In this document: positions 7,370-16,374 of the stretch, piece after piece
Layout: each line of letters opens with the position of its first letter
How positions within the stretch are numbered: the stretch's first letter is position 1
Source of the DNA: Gammaproteobacteria bacterium
GTDB lineage: Bacteria; Pseudomonadota; Gammaproteobacteria; Chromatiales; Chromatiaceae
Assembly (NCBI GenBank): GCA_024277555.1
Contig: JAJRUY010000276.1
Span: 1 to 20,756, forward strand
Length of the DNA stretch: 20,756 nucleotides
Direction of reading: 5' to 3'
The notes under the pieces: model-generated
What the model was told of the DNA's origin: nothing
The model's database searches: none
What the model saw: only the letters and a program-made list of their open reading frames with translations
Made by a program: the position numbers and the translations under genes

Positions 7370-8695
7370 CTACCACCTCCTCATCACGCCTTGCCCCGGA
7401 GGACGAACCGCCACCTTTGGAAGAGCAGCCGGAACCTCCTGCCCGGCGCCTGTCTTACTGCTGAGTTCACGCTCAACCACCAGCCTGGTAATTACAAGGA
7501 TAGCGATCAAGGTATAGTACAGATCAAAGTATGCCAATCCTAGGAATGCCCCACCCACCGCATAACCAATCAGGCTCACCTGGATCATTGCCGCCAGATC
7601 CGATGCCCATTTCAGGTCATCTCTGTTTTTTGTCATTCTGATGATCCGCGAGCCGCTCAGGATTGCCAGGAGGCCAAGACCCATAAAAAGCGCCAGACCA
7701 ATGAATCCGTGCTCTCCCAGCACTTCAAAATAGATGCTGTGGGCATCATGGAAATTTTCCGGTTCCGGTGCAAACTTATAGAACAGCGTTGGATTAAAGG
7801 CATTGAAGCCTCCGCCAACAATGGGGCGGGTCTTGGCCAGGTTATAAGCAAACCACCAGGCATTGATTCTTCCCAGCGCCGAACCATCCTCCTCGTAGGT
7901 TTGTATTGTGTTCATTCTGTCGAACCATTTTTCCGGCATAAACTGCAGTAGGGCCGGCACAATCAATAGAAAAGCGATCAAGATCATGCCTTTACGGCGG
8001 CTTTTCATCGCCATGAAAATGGCCATGACACTAATTGACAGGAGTGCGCCTCGTGAGTAGGAACTCAGCGTTGACAGGGCACAAAGTCCCATGGCGCCCA
8101 TCAAGCCCCATTTCACCCAGCGGTTGTCCGAATTCAACTGCAAATAGCGCAGTAACGGCAGGGTCATCACCAGGGCCAGCGCAATGGAATTGTTGCCGCT
8201 GATAAAGGAGCCTTCCGGTCCCCACACCATGTACCTGCCACCGGACGCGATAGAAAAAATACCACCTTTTACCCCGAAAAATGCCAGCGACCCCGCGACG
8301 ACCCACACCAGCACATGTAATCGCTCCCGATTCTGAATCAACATGATGGTTATAATCGTCATAAACTGGATCTTGATCATTCGGATCCATTCGGGGTATG
8401 CGCTTTCGGGTACTAACGCAAATAGCGTGGTGAAACACATCCACAGAACAAACAATACCCACACCGTCGTCAAAGGCGTCCAGGGAAATCTTTTTTGTTC
8501 TCTGAAAAAAAGAAGGCTCAACAGAGTCGCAACGGCAACAATCGTCGCAAATGGAAAATTGTATGCAAATCCATACGTAAAACGATGCGGGTTCATGAAC
8601 CCCAGCCATGCCCACATATAGGCACCAACATAGGGCCGCATGAGAATAAAGGGTACCGAACCCAGAATGATCAGTATGAGGGCAATATCTCGCAT
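7370..8695 (-). CDS. Putative O-glycosylation ligase, exosortase A-associated (Wzy/O-antigen-ligase-like)
   Basis: A 441-residue polytopic membrane protein with about ten hydrophobic segments from residue 3 onward. I recognise the family by MRPYVGAYMWAWLGFMNPHR (19-38) and by the large loop containing SALGRINAWWFAYNLA and FHDAHSIYFEVLGEHG, the signature of the exosortase A-associated O-antigen-ligase-like proteins. These are predicted to transfer or polymerise lipid-linked glycan on the periplasmic side, and glycosylation of PEP-CTERM proteins has been proposed. A cytoplasmic Lys/Pro-rich tail follows the last helix. It sits between a sulfotransferase and a deacetylase in the minus-strand block. 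The start at 8695 has little Shine-Dalgarno sequence but matches the expected N-terminus of the family. It is the best evidence, with the two hydrolases, that this is an exosortase A locus. Confidence 0.9.
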   Translation of the reverse strand: MRDIALILIILGSVPFILMRPYVGAYMWAWLGFMNPHRFTYGFAYNFPFATIVAVATLLSLLFFREQKRFPWTPLTTVWVLFVLWMCFTTLFALVPESAYPEWIRMIKIQFMTIITIMLIQNRERLHVLVWVVAGSLAFFGVKGGIFSIASGGRYMVWGPEGSFISGNNSIALALVMTLPLLRYLQLNSDNRWVKWGLMGAMGLCALSTLSSYSRGALLSISVMAIFMAMKSRRKGMILIAFLLIVPALLQFMPEKWFDRMNTIQTYEEDGSALGRINAWWFAYNLAKTRPIVGGGFNAFNPTLFYKFAPEPENFHDAHSIYFEVLGEHGFIGLALFMGLGLLAILSGSRIIRMTKNRDDLKWASDLAAMIQVSLIGYAVGGAFLGLAYFDLYYTLIAILVITRLVVERELSSKTGAGQEVPAALPKVAVRPPGQGVMRRW

Positions 8696-8841
8696 TTCTA
8701 ATCTGACCGGCTATACCATCGAGTCATATTCATACGGCATGACGTCATTTCTTCACCCCGTAGGTAGCCACGCGAAAGCCTTTAAAAAAGAGAAATGTCG
8801 ACAGCATCGGCCAAAACACTCTCCAAAAACAAGCACTGACA
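8696..8841 (-). other. Short intergenic spacer
   Basis: A 146-base spacer between the sulfotransferase and the ligase-like gene, both on the minus strand. On the minus strand it contains a hydrophobic short frame ending near 8745 and a tiny 16-codon ATG frame preceded by a GGGGTGAAG-type sequence. Neither is convincing as a gene. No terminator is seen. Confidence 0.3.
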
Positions 8842-9819
8842 TCAGCCTGCTTCCGGCAGATCGCCTGCCAGCGAGTCCGGATGAAGATAGCTGGCCACAT
8901 AGGGCGAGATGAGATGATCAGGATTCCTGGCAAGAAATCCCCTGCCTTCAGCCGAAATCACTGTGATATCGTCCCGGGAAAGCTCTTTGCGCCAGCGCAA
9001 ACTCTTTTTGATAGTTCCGACATTATCCAGGCGCATGGAATTGCCCAATATGTGATGCTCGGTTTCACGAAAATTACCAAGCTCATCGCAGCGGGAAACA
9101 CCCAGAAAGTCATAGATTCTGTTTAGTTCCTGCAGCGGCTCTTCGCACAGGGTGTCATAGTCAATCATGAGGCCGCCGCCGCATTGCTGGAAAATCCTAC
9201 TGATTCTCCACTGCTCTTCCAACCATTTGCGAGCAGCAACCCGCACGGGCCAGTGCTTGATTCGCACGTGAGAGGCGACCACACCTTTCATGTCCCGTAT
9301 CAGATACAGCACTTTCACATTGAATTCGGGGATCTGTTTCAAGAAGCGGATGCGATAGCAATCCTTTTGCGCATCCACAAACACCTTGGCGCCGGCAATC
9401 CGCAGGGCAGATTCTATGTACACCAGATTTGTCTTATCAGTCTGCCTGATGCGATCTCCGAAAAATGCCGTGCGCCGTATCAGCGAGTCCCTGAATCCCT
9501 CCAGCCAGGGGAAAATACCACCGGGAAAAGCGCCAGTCAGGTAACGATTGAAGCGCTTGTTATCCAGCAGTTGATAGGCCGTACCAAACGAGATTTTACC
9601 AAACTGAAGACCATTGGCCTCCACGGCCTTGCCAATTTCCTGGAAAAAGGGACAGGATTGAACAGGTACGCCACAAGAACAGGGAAAGTCACCCCCCTGG
9701 CTGGGATTCCAGCCCTCCATCTCCCCAGTTGTTGTCAGCTCTGGATGGGCATTCAACAGAAAAGACAGTAAAGTCGAGCCGGAATAGGATGATGATGTGA
9801 TGTACAGGACGTCCGGCAT
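8842..9819 (-). CDS. Sulfotransferase family protein
   Basis: The product has 325 residues. The 5'-phosphosulfate-binding loop is TSSSYSGSTLLSFLL (8-22) and the 3'-phosphate-binding region is LYLIRDMKGVVASHV (171-185, with Ser183). A cysteine-rich segment with C-x-C and a third Cys (47, 49, 56) is typical of one branch of bacterial polysaccharide-locus sulfotransferases. It should transfer sulfate from PAPS to a sugar hydroxyl of the glycan, or to another acceptor. Its start codon lies 1 nt after the stop of the GT4 gene, so the two are almost certainly co-transcribed and coupled. Unlike the sulfotransferase at 2633-3600, it appears intact. Confidence 0.88.
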   Translation of the reverse strand: MPDVLYITSSSYSGSTLLSFLLNAHPELTTTGEMEGWNPSQGGDFPCSCGVPVQSCPFFQEIGKAVEANGLQFGKISFGTAYQLLDNKRFNRYLTGAFPGGIFPWLEGFRDSLIRRTAFFGDRIRQTDKTNLVYIESALRIAGAKVFVDAQKDCYRIRFLKQIPEFNVKVLYLIRDMKGVVASHVRIKHWPVRVAARKWLEEQWRISRIFQQCGGGLMIDYDTLCEEPLQELNRIYDFLGVSRCDELGNFRETEHHILGNSMRLDNVGTIKKSLRWRKELSRDDITVISAEGRGFLARNPDHLISPYVASYLHPDSLAGDLPEAG

Positions 9820-9820
9820 C

Positions 9821-11059
9821 TTAGTTCACACAGTCGGCGAGCAGGTAGCTGAGTTTTTCCGCGCCCGAGGCGCGGGAATATTCCTGAACCTTCTCAAGAG
9901 CAGGAACCACCGCAGAGCCGGACTGGACGGCCTCAAGAAATGCCACCAGCTTCTCCCTGATATCATCTATATCCGGCAGGCGGGCTATGTGAGAAACACC
10001 AAATTGCTGCAATAACCGGGCAGTATCACCTTCCGGGTCGGTTAACGCCAGAATCGGACGCTGCGCACGCAGATACTCGTACACTTTGGCCGGTATCTGA
10101 TGGTTACAATTCGCCGCCTGAAATACCAGCAGGCCGTCCGCAGACAGCATCTCCGCCAACGCCTCTTTATAGGGCAGAGCAGGCCGCAAGACGACAATAT
10201 CCTCAAGACCATACTTCCTGAGTATCTCACCATGATATTGATCATGGCCCGTGGCCCGTAGGATTATCGTCAGATCACCGCCTTGAATCCTGCCTTCACT
10301 AACCAGCTCCGCAACCGCCGCAAAAAAGGCGCGAGGATCCCTCTCTTCCGGATACAGGATTCCACTATGGACAAGAGTAATGCCCTTGTTGTCTGAGGAT
10401 GCAGGCTTGATCCGGGAGGCCTGAAGAAAATTCTCCTCATCATAGCCATTGGCTATTACCTCCCATCGCGCAGAGGGAAGACGAGGATAGCGTTGCGCAT
10501 ACATTGCCTGGGTACCCGCTGTCGTAAACACCACCTTGCTGGCATTCTCTACCATGCGTCTCTCAATACGAAGAAACGCCTTGCGAACCAGCGGATCTGA
10601 GGGGTAGTCATCTTCCGTCATTGAATCACGACAGTCTGCGATCCATGGCAACCCACTGAGCCGATGCAATGTCGAGCCTATCTTGTGGGCGGTCGCAATG
10701 GGGTATGTTGACCAGATAACCTTTGGCCGATAACGCTTTATCAGCCACCACCCGACCGGTACCGCACTCCACCACCAGCTGGACCAACGATCCGGCGTTG
10801 CCACGAAACGTGGATACCGCCCACCTACAGACAGATGGCGTGAGGCATCCAGTGCAAAAGTGCGATGGACAATAACCTGAGAGGGAATATCACTCAGCTG
10901 GTCTTCGGCGGTCTGCTGATAGGCCCGGGGATGCACGCTCAGTACGATGGGTTGCCAGCCATGATCCAGCAGATACCGTGAGAACTTCAATGTTCTTTGC
11001 AAGCCACTACTGCCACAGGTGGGAGGGTAGTGATAGGCAATCATGAGAATCTGCTTCAT
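9821..11059 (-). CDS. Glycosyltransferase family 4 (GT-B fold)
   Basis: The product has 412 residues from the ATG at 11059-11057, which gives the expected opening MKQILMIAYHYPP. A TTG at 11101 would add 14 unlikely residues. The N-terminal YHYPPTCGSSGLQR (9-22) is the acceptor-side loop typical of GT4 enzymes. The C-terminal domain has IANGYDEENF, LVHSGILYPEERDPRAFF and KVYEYLRAQRPILAL (325-339), a nucleotide-sugar-binding region. It likely adds a sugar to the growing repeat unit from a nucleotide-sugar donor at the inner face of the membrane. It is followed 1 nt later by a sulfotransferase. The sugar specificity cannot be read from the sequence. Confidence 0.9.
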   Translation of the reverse strand: MKQILMIAYHYPPTCGSSGLQRTLKFSRYLLDHGWQPIVLSVHPRAYQQTAEDQLSDIPSQVIVHRTFALDASRHLSVGGRYPRFVATPDRWSSWWWSAVPVGWWLIKRYRPKVIWSTYPIATAHKIGSTLHRLSGLPWIADCRDSMTEDDYPSDPLVRKAFLRIERRMVENASKVVFTTAGTQAMYAQRYPRLPSARWEVIANGYDEENFLQASRIKPASSDNKGITLVHSGILYPEERDPRAFFAAVAELVSEGRIQGGDLTIILRATGHDQYHGEILRKYGLEDIVVLRPALPYKEALAEMLSADGLLVFQAANCNHQIPAKVYEYLRAQRPILALTDPEGDTARLLQQFGVSHIARLPDIDDIREKLVAFLEAVQSGSAVVPALEKVQEYSRASGAEKLSYLLADCVN

Positions 11060-11318
11060 CGTAGATATATTTTCTGGATCAATACCGCAGCCAACCGACA
11101 AGATGGCACCCTACCCAGGAACCACCAACACCAAAGAACTGGCAATCATATCATGGACTATTCCCGTTTCTGATAATCATTTTTCCAAAAAGGGGAAGGG
11201 AAGATACGCGGAGGGATGGAAGAAATAGTGTGGTCATACTTTGATATATCCGCACCTCTCCACATATTCTTTACCCCCCCCTTCACGCAAGCGGCGAGAT
11301 CCTTCTGCCAGTCACATA
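11060..11318. other. Intergenic spacer with C8 tract
   Basis: About 260 bases lie between the GT4 start and the methyltransferase stop, both minus strand. No gene is seen. It includes an eight-base C run at 11274-11281 and a purine-rich stretch at about 11185-11226. A promoter for the GT4-sulfotransferase pair could lie here, but I find no clear boxes. Confidence 0.35.
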
Positions 11319-11969
11319 CTACAACCGCACCAGGGCAAAGAGGATAGGGGATTTATGGCGCCGATCCCGCATGCTTTCGACCTGTACGTGGGAAAAATAG
11401 GATAAGAGAAACTTCTGCAGACTCCGCTGCGTATATTTGATGACATGTTCGTTCTCATCAATAGGCCCCATACAATCGTCGGGCACAAAGATGAATGCTT
11501 TTCCACCAGCACGCAGAATGCGTCTTATCTCCCTGATAAAGACACGGCGACGAATAACGTGTTCCAGAATCTGGGAGGCAATGACAACATCAAACGCACC
11601 ATCAGGGAAAGGAAGATGCGGCAGTTTCCCCAGGTGCATGGTGACACCTTCATCCGTCAGGCGATTCACAGAATACGCGGAAATCTCCAATCCGTGTAAC
11701 TGCTTATAGTCCTGAGCCTTCAGGTATCTCAGGATACTTCCATTCCCGCAAGCAATATCAAGTATTGCGTCACTATTGGCTGTCAATTTATGGATCAGCG
11801 TATTTTTATCTGGCCATTCACGTCGGGGATCATCCCACGTTTCAGCAAGTCGCTGATCCCAGTAGTCTGCGCTGTTTCCATCAAAACCAATGTTGCATAC
11901 CAAATGATAGAAAAGAGGAAAATTGTCCGAGACAAGTTTCTTGAACCGCCATGGAATCAATCGCGGCAT
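11319..11969 (-). CDS. Class I SAM-dependent methyltransferase
   Basis: The product has 216 residues with a Rossmann-type methyltransferase core. Motif I, ILDIACGNGSIL, is at 69-80 and binds S-adenosylmethionine. An acidic residue after the next strand (HGLEIS, about 92-97), LPFPDGAFDVVIASQILEHV (motif II to III region) and LRAGGKAFIFVPDD complete the UbiE/Methyltransf_11-like pattern. Such enzymes in polysaccharide loci often O-methylate a sugar; the substrate here is unknown. A GAAGGA-type ribosome binding site precedes the ATG at 11969. It is the first gene of the minus-strand block and is divergent, across a 1-kb gap, from the amidotransferase operon. Confidence 0.88.
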   Translation of the reverse strand: MPRLIPWRFKKLVSDNFPLFYHLVCNIGFDGNSADYWDQRLAETWDDPRREWPDKNTLIHKLTANSDAILDIACGNGSILRYLKAQDYKQLHGLEISAYSVNRLTDEGVTMHLGKLPHLPFPDGAFDVVIASQILEHVIRRRVFIREIRRILRAGGKAFIFVPDDCMGPIDENEHVIKYTQRSLQKFLLSYFSHVQVESMRDRRHKSPILFALVRL

Positions 11970-13005
11970 CGTCTGGCATCCTTCACTTCCCTGTCAATCA
12001 TGTTTCACCCCGGTTCATGACCATCCATCATGTTTACACCAAAGTGTTAGCCCACACCTTGGCGGAATAAATAGGCGCCTTGATAGTAAGCCAGATCCCA
12101 GTTACCAGCAAACGGCCCCCGGCCATCCCGGGAACCACTGGACACAGAAAATCAAGTGACAGAAACCAGCCTATAAATAAGGATAAAATCGCAAGCCATC
12201 TCGACGACCACTTCAGCATCACCACCAAGAGTAAAGCAAGATTCAAAGCATCCCGGGCACTTGGGATCAAGACACAGATCGTAGAGGGCGACCCAGTCTT
12301 TGCCGAGAACCGTAAAACCAAGGCGAAGCCACACACAATAACCCGCTATTACAAATAGCTTGCAACACCGAGGAGATGGATATCACAGCCAGGATATTCA
12401 CCCACAAAAAAATTAAAGCCCCAAGAGATAAAAATGGGCTGACAATCCACGAAGAACGACGGGAAGCAGTATTTGGTTCCATGGTGGCAGATTTGTTCAT
12501 TCCTGCCGTGACCCCGGCTCCCCCTCCATCAATCATCCGCAATAACGACCAACGCCAGAAAATCCGTATCTCACCCAGCAAAGTACGCACCTTAATAGCC
12601 ATAAATTATACAAGGAATTAACCCCCGTCATGTCTACCCTCCCTGGCAATTCATCACCATTCTTTTGACCCACACGGGCACATTCAGCCAATTAAGAGAG
12701 TACATTTGCATAAAACACGCCACCCCACTATCTTGTTTGTCCCAGAAAAACCATGACAGAATAAAACGATAAACACCTACCCCGGGCTGTTAGTGGCAAA
12801 GCTTATCCAACCACCTCTGGTTGCCCTGGAGGTAATGGGACATCCGTGTACCTTTGCACCTACCAAGGGTGCTTGTCTTCCAGTACAACTGGTCTATCAC
12901 AACAATTAAAGAGAACTTGCATTCTGGCCGAAAAAAAGGACATTGCCCGCATATGAAAGACCTTTCCCCCCCACCATGTTCAATGACTGATTTTCACCCA
13001 GCATC
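11970..13005. other. Approx. 1-kb gene-poor region, possible relic of a membrane-protein gene
   Basis: No confident gene lies in this stretch, which looks more AT-rich than its neighbours by eye. On the minus strand two overlapping frames (12602-12267 and 12336-12034) are strongly hydrophobic and together could be the remains of a membrane protein split by a frameshift, but no family is recognisable. Plus-strand frames (12080-12358, 12376-12621) look random. The last 380 bases before the amidotransferase gene contain a C7 run (12966-12972) and small imperfect hairpins, for example GCACC pairing with GGTGC near 12857-12873. This part must hold the amidotransferase promoter, but I cannot place it. 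Confidence 0.4.
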
Positions 13006-14982
13006 ATGTGCGGACTAGCGGGAATTTTATACCCCAGCGGTAACCAATGGCCTGAACGCACCAAACTCCAGGCGATGATTGGCATGCTTCGGCACCGGGG
13101 ACCGGATAGTTTTGGGTTTCATATCGAGCCGGGCATCGGTCTTGCCCATGCCCGGCTGAGCATCATTGATCTGGAAGGCGGTACCCAACCACTGCACAAC
13201 GAAGACCGAAAGGTGTGGGTGGTATTCAATGGCGAGATCTTTAACTACCCCGAATTAACTCACAGCCTGAAACAGCAGGGTCACACCTTTTCCAGCCACA
13301 GCGATACTGAGGTAATCGTCCACCTCTACGAGCAGTACGGCGAGGAGTTTATTCACCACCTTAACGGCCAGTTCGCTATCGCCCTGTGGGATCAACACCA
13401 GCGCAAGCTGCTGCTGATACGGGATCGGGCCGGCATCCACCCCCTGTTCTATCACCAGCAGGGCGAGCGCTGGCTGTTTGCCTCCGAAGCCAAGGCCATA
13501 TTGGCCGCACTCGATGAAGCACCGAGTATGAACCCGGTCGCCCTCGACCAGATCATGACCTTCTGGGCGCCCGTGGGTTCGACGACGGTGTTCGCAGGCA
13601 TCCGCCAGGTTCAGCCCGGGGAGATGATTGTCATCGACGAGGGAGGAAGCAGGACAACCCGATACTGGGATTGGTCCTTCCCCGTGGACGGCGGTTACCA
13701 TCCCGGGTCGGCGGCAGAGCAGGCCGATGAACTTCACGCCTTGCTGCTGGATGCCACCCGCATACGCCTGCGTGCGGATGTACCTGTGGGAGCCTACCTC
13801 TCGGGCGGGCTGGACTCCTCGGCTCTGGCGGCGCTGATCCACGAAAACCATACCGGCTTGCGAACCTTCTCCATCGGTTTCGAGGACGGCGGGCTGGACG
13901 AAAGCGATTATCAGCGGGCGATGATCGAGCACCTGGGCACGGAACACAGCCGTATCCATTGCCGCAATACGGATATTGCTGAAGCCTTCGTACAGGCCGT
14001 CTGGCACACCGAGGCGCCCGTACTGCGAACGGCACCGGTGCCGATGATGCTGTTGTCCGGCCTGGTTCACGACCATGGGTACAAAGTCATCCTCACCGGA
14101 GAAGGCGCGGACGAGGTTCTCGGCGGCTATGATCTTTTCAAGGAGGCAAAGATCCGCTGGTTCTGGGCCCGGAATCCCTCCTCGCGACTCAGGCCTCTCC
14201 TGCTCAAGCGGCTATACCCATACCTGGATCTGTCGTCCCGTAGCGGCCAGGCTTACCTGGAGGCATTTTTCGGTGCCGATATCCACAACCCCTCCCTGCC
14301 CCACTTTTCCCACATACCGCGCTGGACAACCACCGCAAAATGCAAGCAGTTCTTCTCCGCCGAATTTCGGGCCACCATCGGCCATGACGCCATCGACGAC
14401 TTCACCACCAGCCTGCCAGCGGCATTCCCTTCGTGGCATGATTTCAACCGCGCCCAGTACATCGAGGTGAAATCACTGATGGCCGGCTATCTCCTGTGCT
14501 CACAGGGTGATCGCATGCTCATGGCCAATTCCGTGGAGGGGCGCTTTCCATTTCTGGATCACCGGGTGATTGAATTTGCCAACCGGCTCCACCCCAGTCT
14601 GAAGATGAAGGTACTCAACGAAAAGTACCTGCTCAAGCGGGCCATGCGGGATCATTTGCCCGGCAAGATCGTGAGGCGCTACAAACAACCCTTTCGCGCC
14701 CCCGATATCCCCGCCTTCTTTCACGGCGAAACGGTGCCGGCGTACGTGTCTGAATTATTGAGTGAAGACTGCCTGAGGCGTTACGGCTATTTTAACGAGA
14801 AAAGAGTTGGTTATCTGCTGAAAAAAATCAACCATGGAAAAACCCTGGGATACGCAGACAACATGGCGCTGGTCGGTATTTTGTCCACTCAGGTATGGCA
14901 TCATCTGTTTATCGAAAATTATCAAAACAATATCAGGAATCCGGCCGACAAAGGCGATATCGATCCTGGAATCGAGGTGTAA
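13006..14982 (+). CDS. Asparagine synthase-type amidotransferase (glutamine-hydrolysing)
   Basis: The product has 658 residues. It begins MCGLAG, leaving Cys2 as the N-terminal nucleophile of the class II glutaminase domain; RHRGPD, GLAHARLSIID and FNGEIFNY complete that domain. The synthetase domain has the ATP-pyrophosphatase loop SGGLDSS (266-272) and GEGADEVLGGYD (365-376). Enzymes of this type release ammonia from glutamine and amidate an ATP-activated carboxylate. In polysaccharide loci they are thought to amidate uronic acids or amino-acid decorations rather than make free asparagine, and exosortase A loci carry dedicated paralogues. The stop is 2 nt from the downstream ACP gene, tying it to carrier-bound chemistry. 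The start is fixed by Cys2 even though no good ribosome binding site is visible. The C-terminal tail after about residue 620 is specific to this branch. Confidence 0.92.
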   Translation: MCGLAGILYPSGNQWPERTKLQAMIGMLRHRGPDSFGFHIEPGIGLAHARLSIIDLEGGTQPLHNEDRKVWVVFNGEIFNYPELTHSLKQQGHTFSSHSDTEVIVHLYEQYGEEFIHHLNGQFAIALWDQHQRKLLLIRDRAGIHPLFYHQQGERWLFASEAKAILAALDEAPSMNPVALDQIMTFWAPVGSTTVFAGIRQVQPGEMIVIDEGGSRTTRYWDWSFPVDGGYHPGSAAEQADELHALLLDATRIRLRADVPVGAYLSGGLDSSALAALIHENHTGLRTFSIGFEDGGLDESDYQRAMIEHLGTEHSRIHCRNTDIAEAFVQAVWHTEAPVLRTAPVPMMLLSGLVHDHGYKVILTGEGADEVLGGYDLFKEAKIRWFWARNPSSRLRPLLLKRLYPYLDLSSRSGQAYLEAFFGADIHNPSLPHFSHIPRWTTTAKCKQFFSAEFRATIGHDAIDDFTTSLPAAFPSWHDFNRAQYIEVKSLMAGYLLCSQGDRMLMANSVEGRFPFLDHRVIEFANRLHPSLKMKVLNEKYLLKRAMRDHLPGKIVRRYKQPFRAPDIPAFFHGETVPAYVSELLSEDCLRRYGYFNEKRVGYLLKKINHGKTLGYADNMALVGILSTQVWHHLFIENYQNNIRNPADKGDIDPGIEV

Positions 14983-14984
14983 AA

Positions 14985-15245
14985 ATGTCTGTAGCACAAA
15001 AGACCCGTCACTACATTCTGGAGAACATTCTCTTTACGGATGACGAATCTGTGATGAACGATAGCTACTCCTTTCTGGAGATGGGGATCATCGACTCCAC
15101 GGGTATCCTGGAATTGATCTATTTCCTCGAGGAAGAATTTGGCGTCAAGGTGGATGATACGGAAATGATCCCTGAAAACCTTGACTCCATAGACAATATC
15201 GCTGCATTTGTGACCAAAAAGAGGACACAGGCGACGGAGACATGA
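14985..15245 (+). CDS. Acyl carrier protein (second copy)
   Basis: An 86-residue acidic carrier protein. The ATG at 14985 is supported by GAGG at 14974-14977 and lies 2 nt after the amidotransferase stop. The phosphopantetheine site is Ser38 in the short motif IIDSTGILEL, which differs from the LDSM motif of the first ACP, so the two probably serve different partners. The helix that follows (about 46-56) is rich in acidic residues. It overlaps the NadE-like gene by the four bases ATGA, mirroring the ACP/hydrolase 2 junction at 867-870. Such stand-alone ACPs next to asparagine-synthase and synthetase genes suggest that an amino acid or other acid is carried as a thioester, but no adenylating loading enzyme is seen in the window. 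Confidence 0.9.
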   Translation: MSVAQKTRHYILENILFTDDESVMNDSYSFLEMGIIDSTGILELIYFLEEEFGVKVDDTEMIPENLDSIDNIAAFVTKKRTQATET

Positions 15246-16240
15246 CTATGACGGAATCCCCCATTTTATCCGCACGCGTTCTCAACCTCGACTGTGGCAG
15301 GGAAGTGAAGAAGATCGCCACGAGCCTGCGCGACGCGCTGGCCTCACGCCTTCACCGCCGGGGACTGGTGGTGGCCATATCTGGCGGCATTGACAGCTCC
15401 GTATCAGCCGCATTGAGTGTCCAGGCCATCGGTGCAAAAAAAGTCTTTGGCTTGCTGCTGCCCGAGAAGGATTCGTCCCCCGAGAGCCTGTCCCTGGGCA
15501 AAAAACTGGCAGAACAGCTGGGGATCACCTACCTGGTACAGGATATCGGCCCCGCGCTCGAGGCCATCGGCTGTTACCAATGGCGCGATGAAGCGATCAA
15601 GAGTGAGTTCCCGGACTTCACGCCAGAATGGAAAAGCAAGATCCGCATATCGGGCGGCGCGGAAGGACGCTACAACCGCTTTCTCCTTGTGGTGCAATCA
15701 CCCGCCGGCGAGGTCAGCGAAAAGCCGCTGGGGCTGAAAACCTATTTGCAGATCGTCGCAGCCACCAGTTACAAACAGCGTATACGCAAGACCATCGAAT
15801 ATTTTCATGCCGACCGTCTCAACTATGCCGTGGTGGGTACCCCCAACCGCCTCGAATATGACCAGGGATTCTTCGTCAAGAACGGCGATGGCTCCGCCGA
15901 CGTCAAGCCCATCTCCCATCTCTACAAGAGCCAGGTTTACCAGTTGGCGGAACACCTCGGCATCGCCGGGGAAATTCGCCGGGCGACGCCCACCACCGAC
16001 ACCTACAGCCTGCCCCAGGGACAGGACGAATTCTATTTTTCCTTGCCCTACAAAGAGATGGACATCGCCCTCTGGGCCTACAACCACCACGTGGCGACCG
16101 CCGGCCTGGCCCAGTTTCTGGGAGTCAGTGAAGAAGCAGCACAGGCCATCTACAAAGACATTGAGACCAAGCGGACAACCACGCGATACCTCCACATGCC
16201 GCCCGTCATGGTGGAACCAGTGACCGAGATTAATATCTAG
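15242..16240 (+). CDS. NAD(+) synthetase (NadE)-like amide-forming enzyme
   Basis: The product has 332 residues and belongs to the N-type ATP-pyrophosphatase family. The P-loop SGGIDSS is at 47-53. The signature GTPNRLEYDQGFF (199-211) and KNGDGSADVKP (213-223) is close to ammonia-dependent NadE, which adenylates the carboxylate of nicotinate adenine dinucleotide and amidates it. There is no glutaminase domain, so ammonia must come from elsewhere. Compared with the roughly 275-residue housekeeping enzyme it is longer, and it seems to have an extra segment at about 121-164. Its place after AsnB and an ACP argues for a specialised amidation step rather than NAD supply. It could still be a true NadE recruited to the locus. 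ATG at 15242 overlaps the ACP stop; a second ATG lies two codons downstream. Confidence 0.85.
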   Translation: MTMTESPILSARVLNLDCGREVKKIATSLRDALASRLHRRGLVVAISGGIDSSVSAALSVQAIGAKKVFGLLLPEKDSSPESLSLGKKLAEQLGITYLVQDIGPALEAIGCYQWRDEAIKSEFPDFTPEWKSKIRISGGAEGRYNRFLLVVQSPAGEVSEKPLGLKTYLQIVAATSYKQRIRKTIEYFHADRLNYAVVGTPNRLEYDQGFFVKNGDGSADVKPISHLYKSQVYQLAEHLGIAGEIRRATPTTDTYSLPQGQDEFYFSLPYKEMDIALWAYNHHVATAGLAQFLGVSEEAAQAIYKDIETKRTTTRYLHMPPVMVEPVTEINI

Positions 16241-16374
16241 ACAACTTCCGGGCATACCCACTGTTTGTCCGGTATATGCCCCACAACGACAAAGCGGGGG
16301 GGGTTAATTCCATAAGCCGCATTCAGCATATGGAAAATTTGACCAGAAACGCATAGCGATGGAAATCCAGTCCC
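16241..16374 (+). other. Spacer with hairpin and G8 tract
   Basis: A spacer of 134 bases between the NadE-like and PrmC-like genes. GGGCATA at 16250-16256 pairs with TATGCCC at 16275-16281, making a modest hairpin with no following T run. An eight-base G tract is at 16296-16303. An in-frame stop (TAG, 16354-16356) separates the tract from the downstream gene, so tract-length change could alter transcription but not that reading frame. Confidence 0.45.

Noticed and set aside
12080..12621. Plus-strand frames of 81-92 residues in the 1-kb gap
   Set aside because: Composition looks random and no start signals or domains are visible.
13255..14076. 273-residue minus-strand open frame
   Set aside because: Opposite the amidotransferase gene; a shadow frame of a GC-rich coding region.
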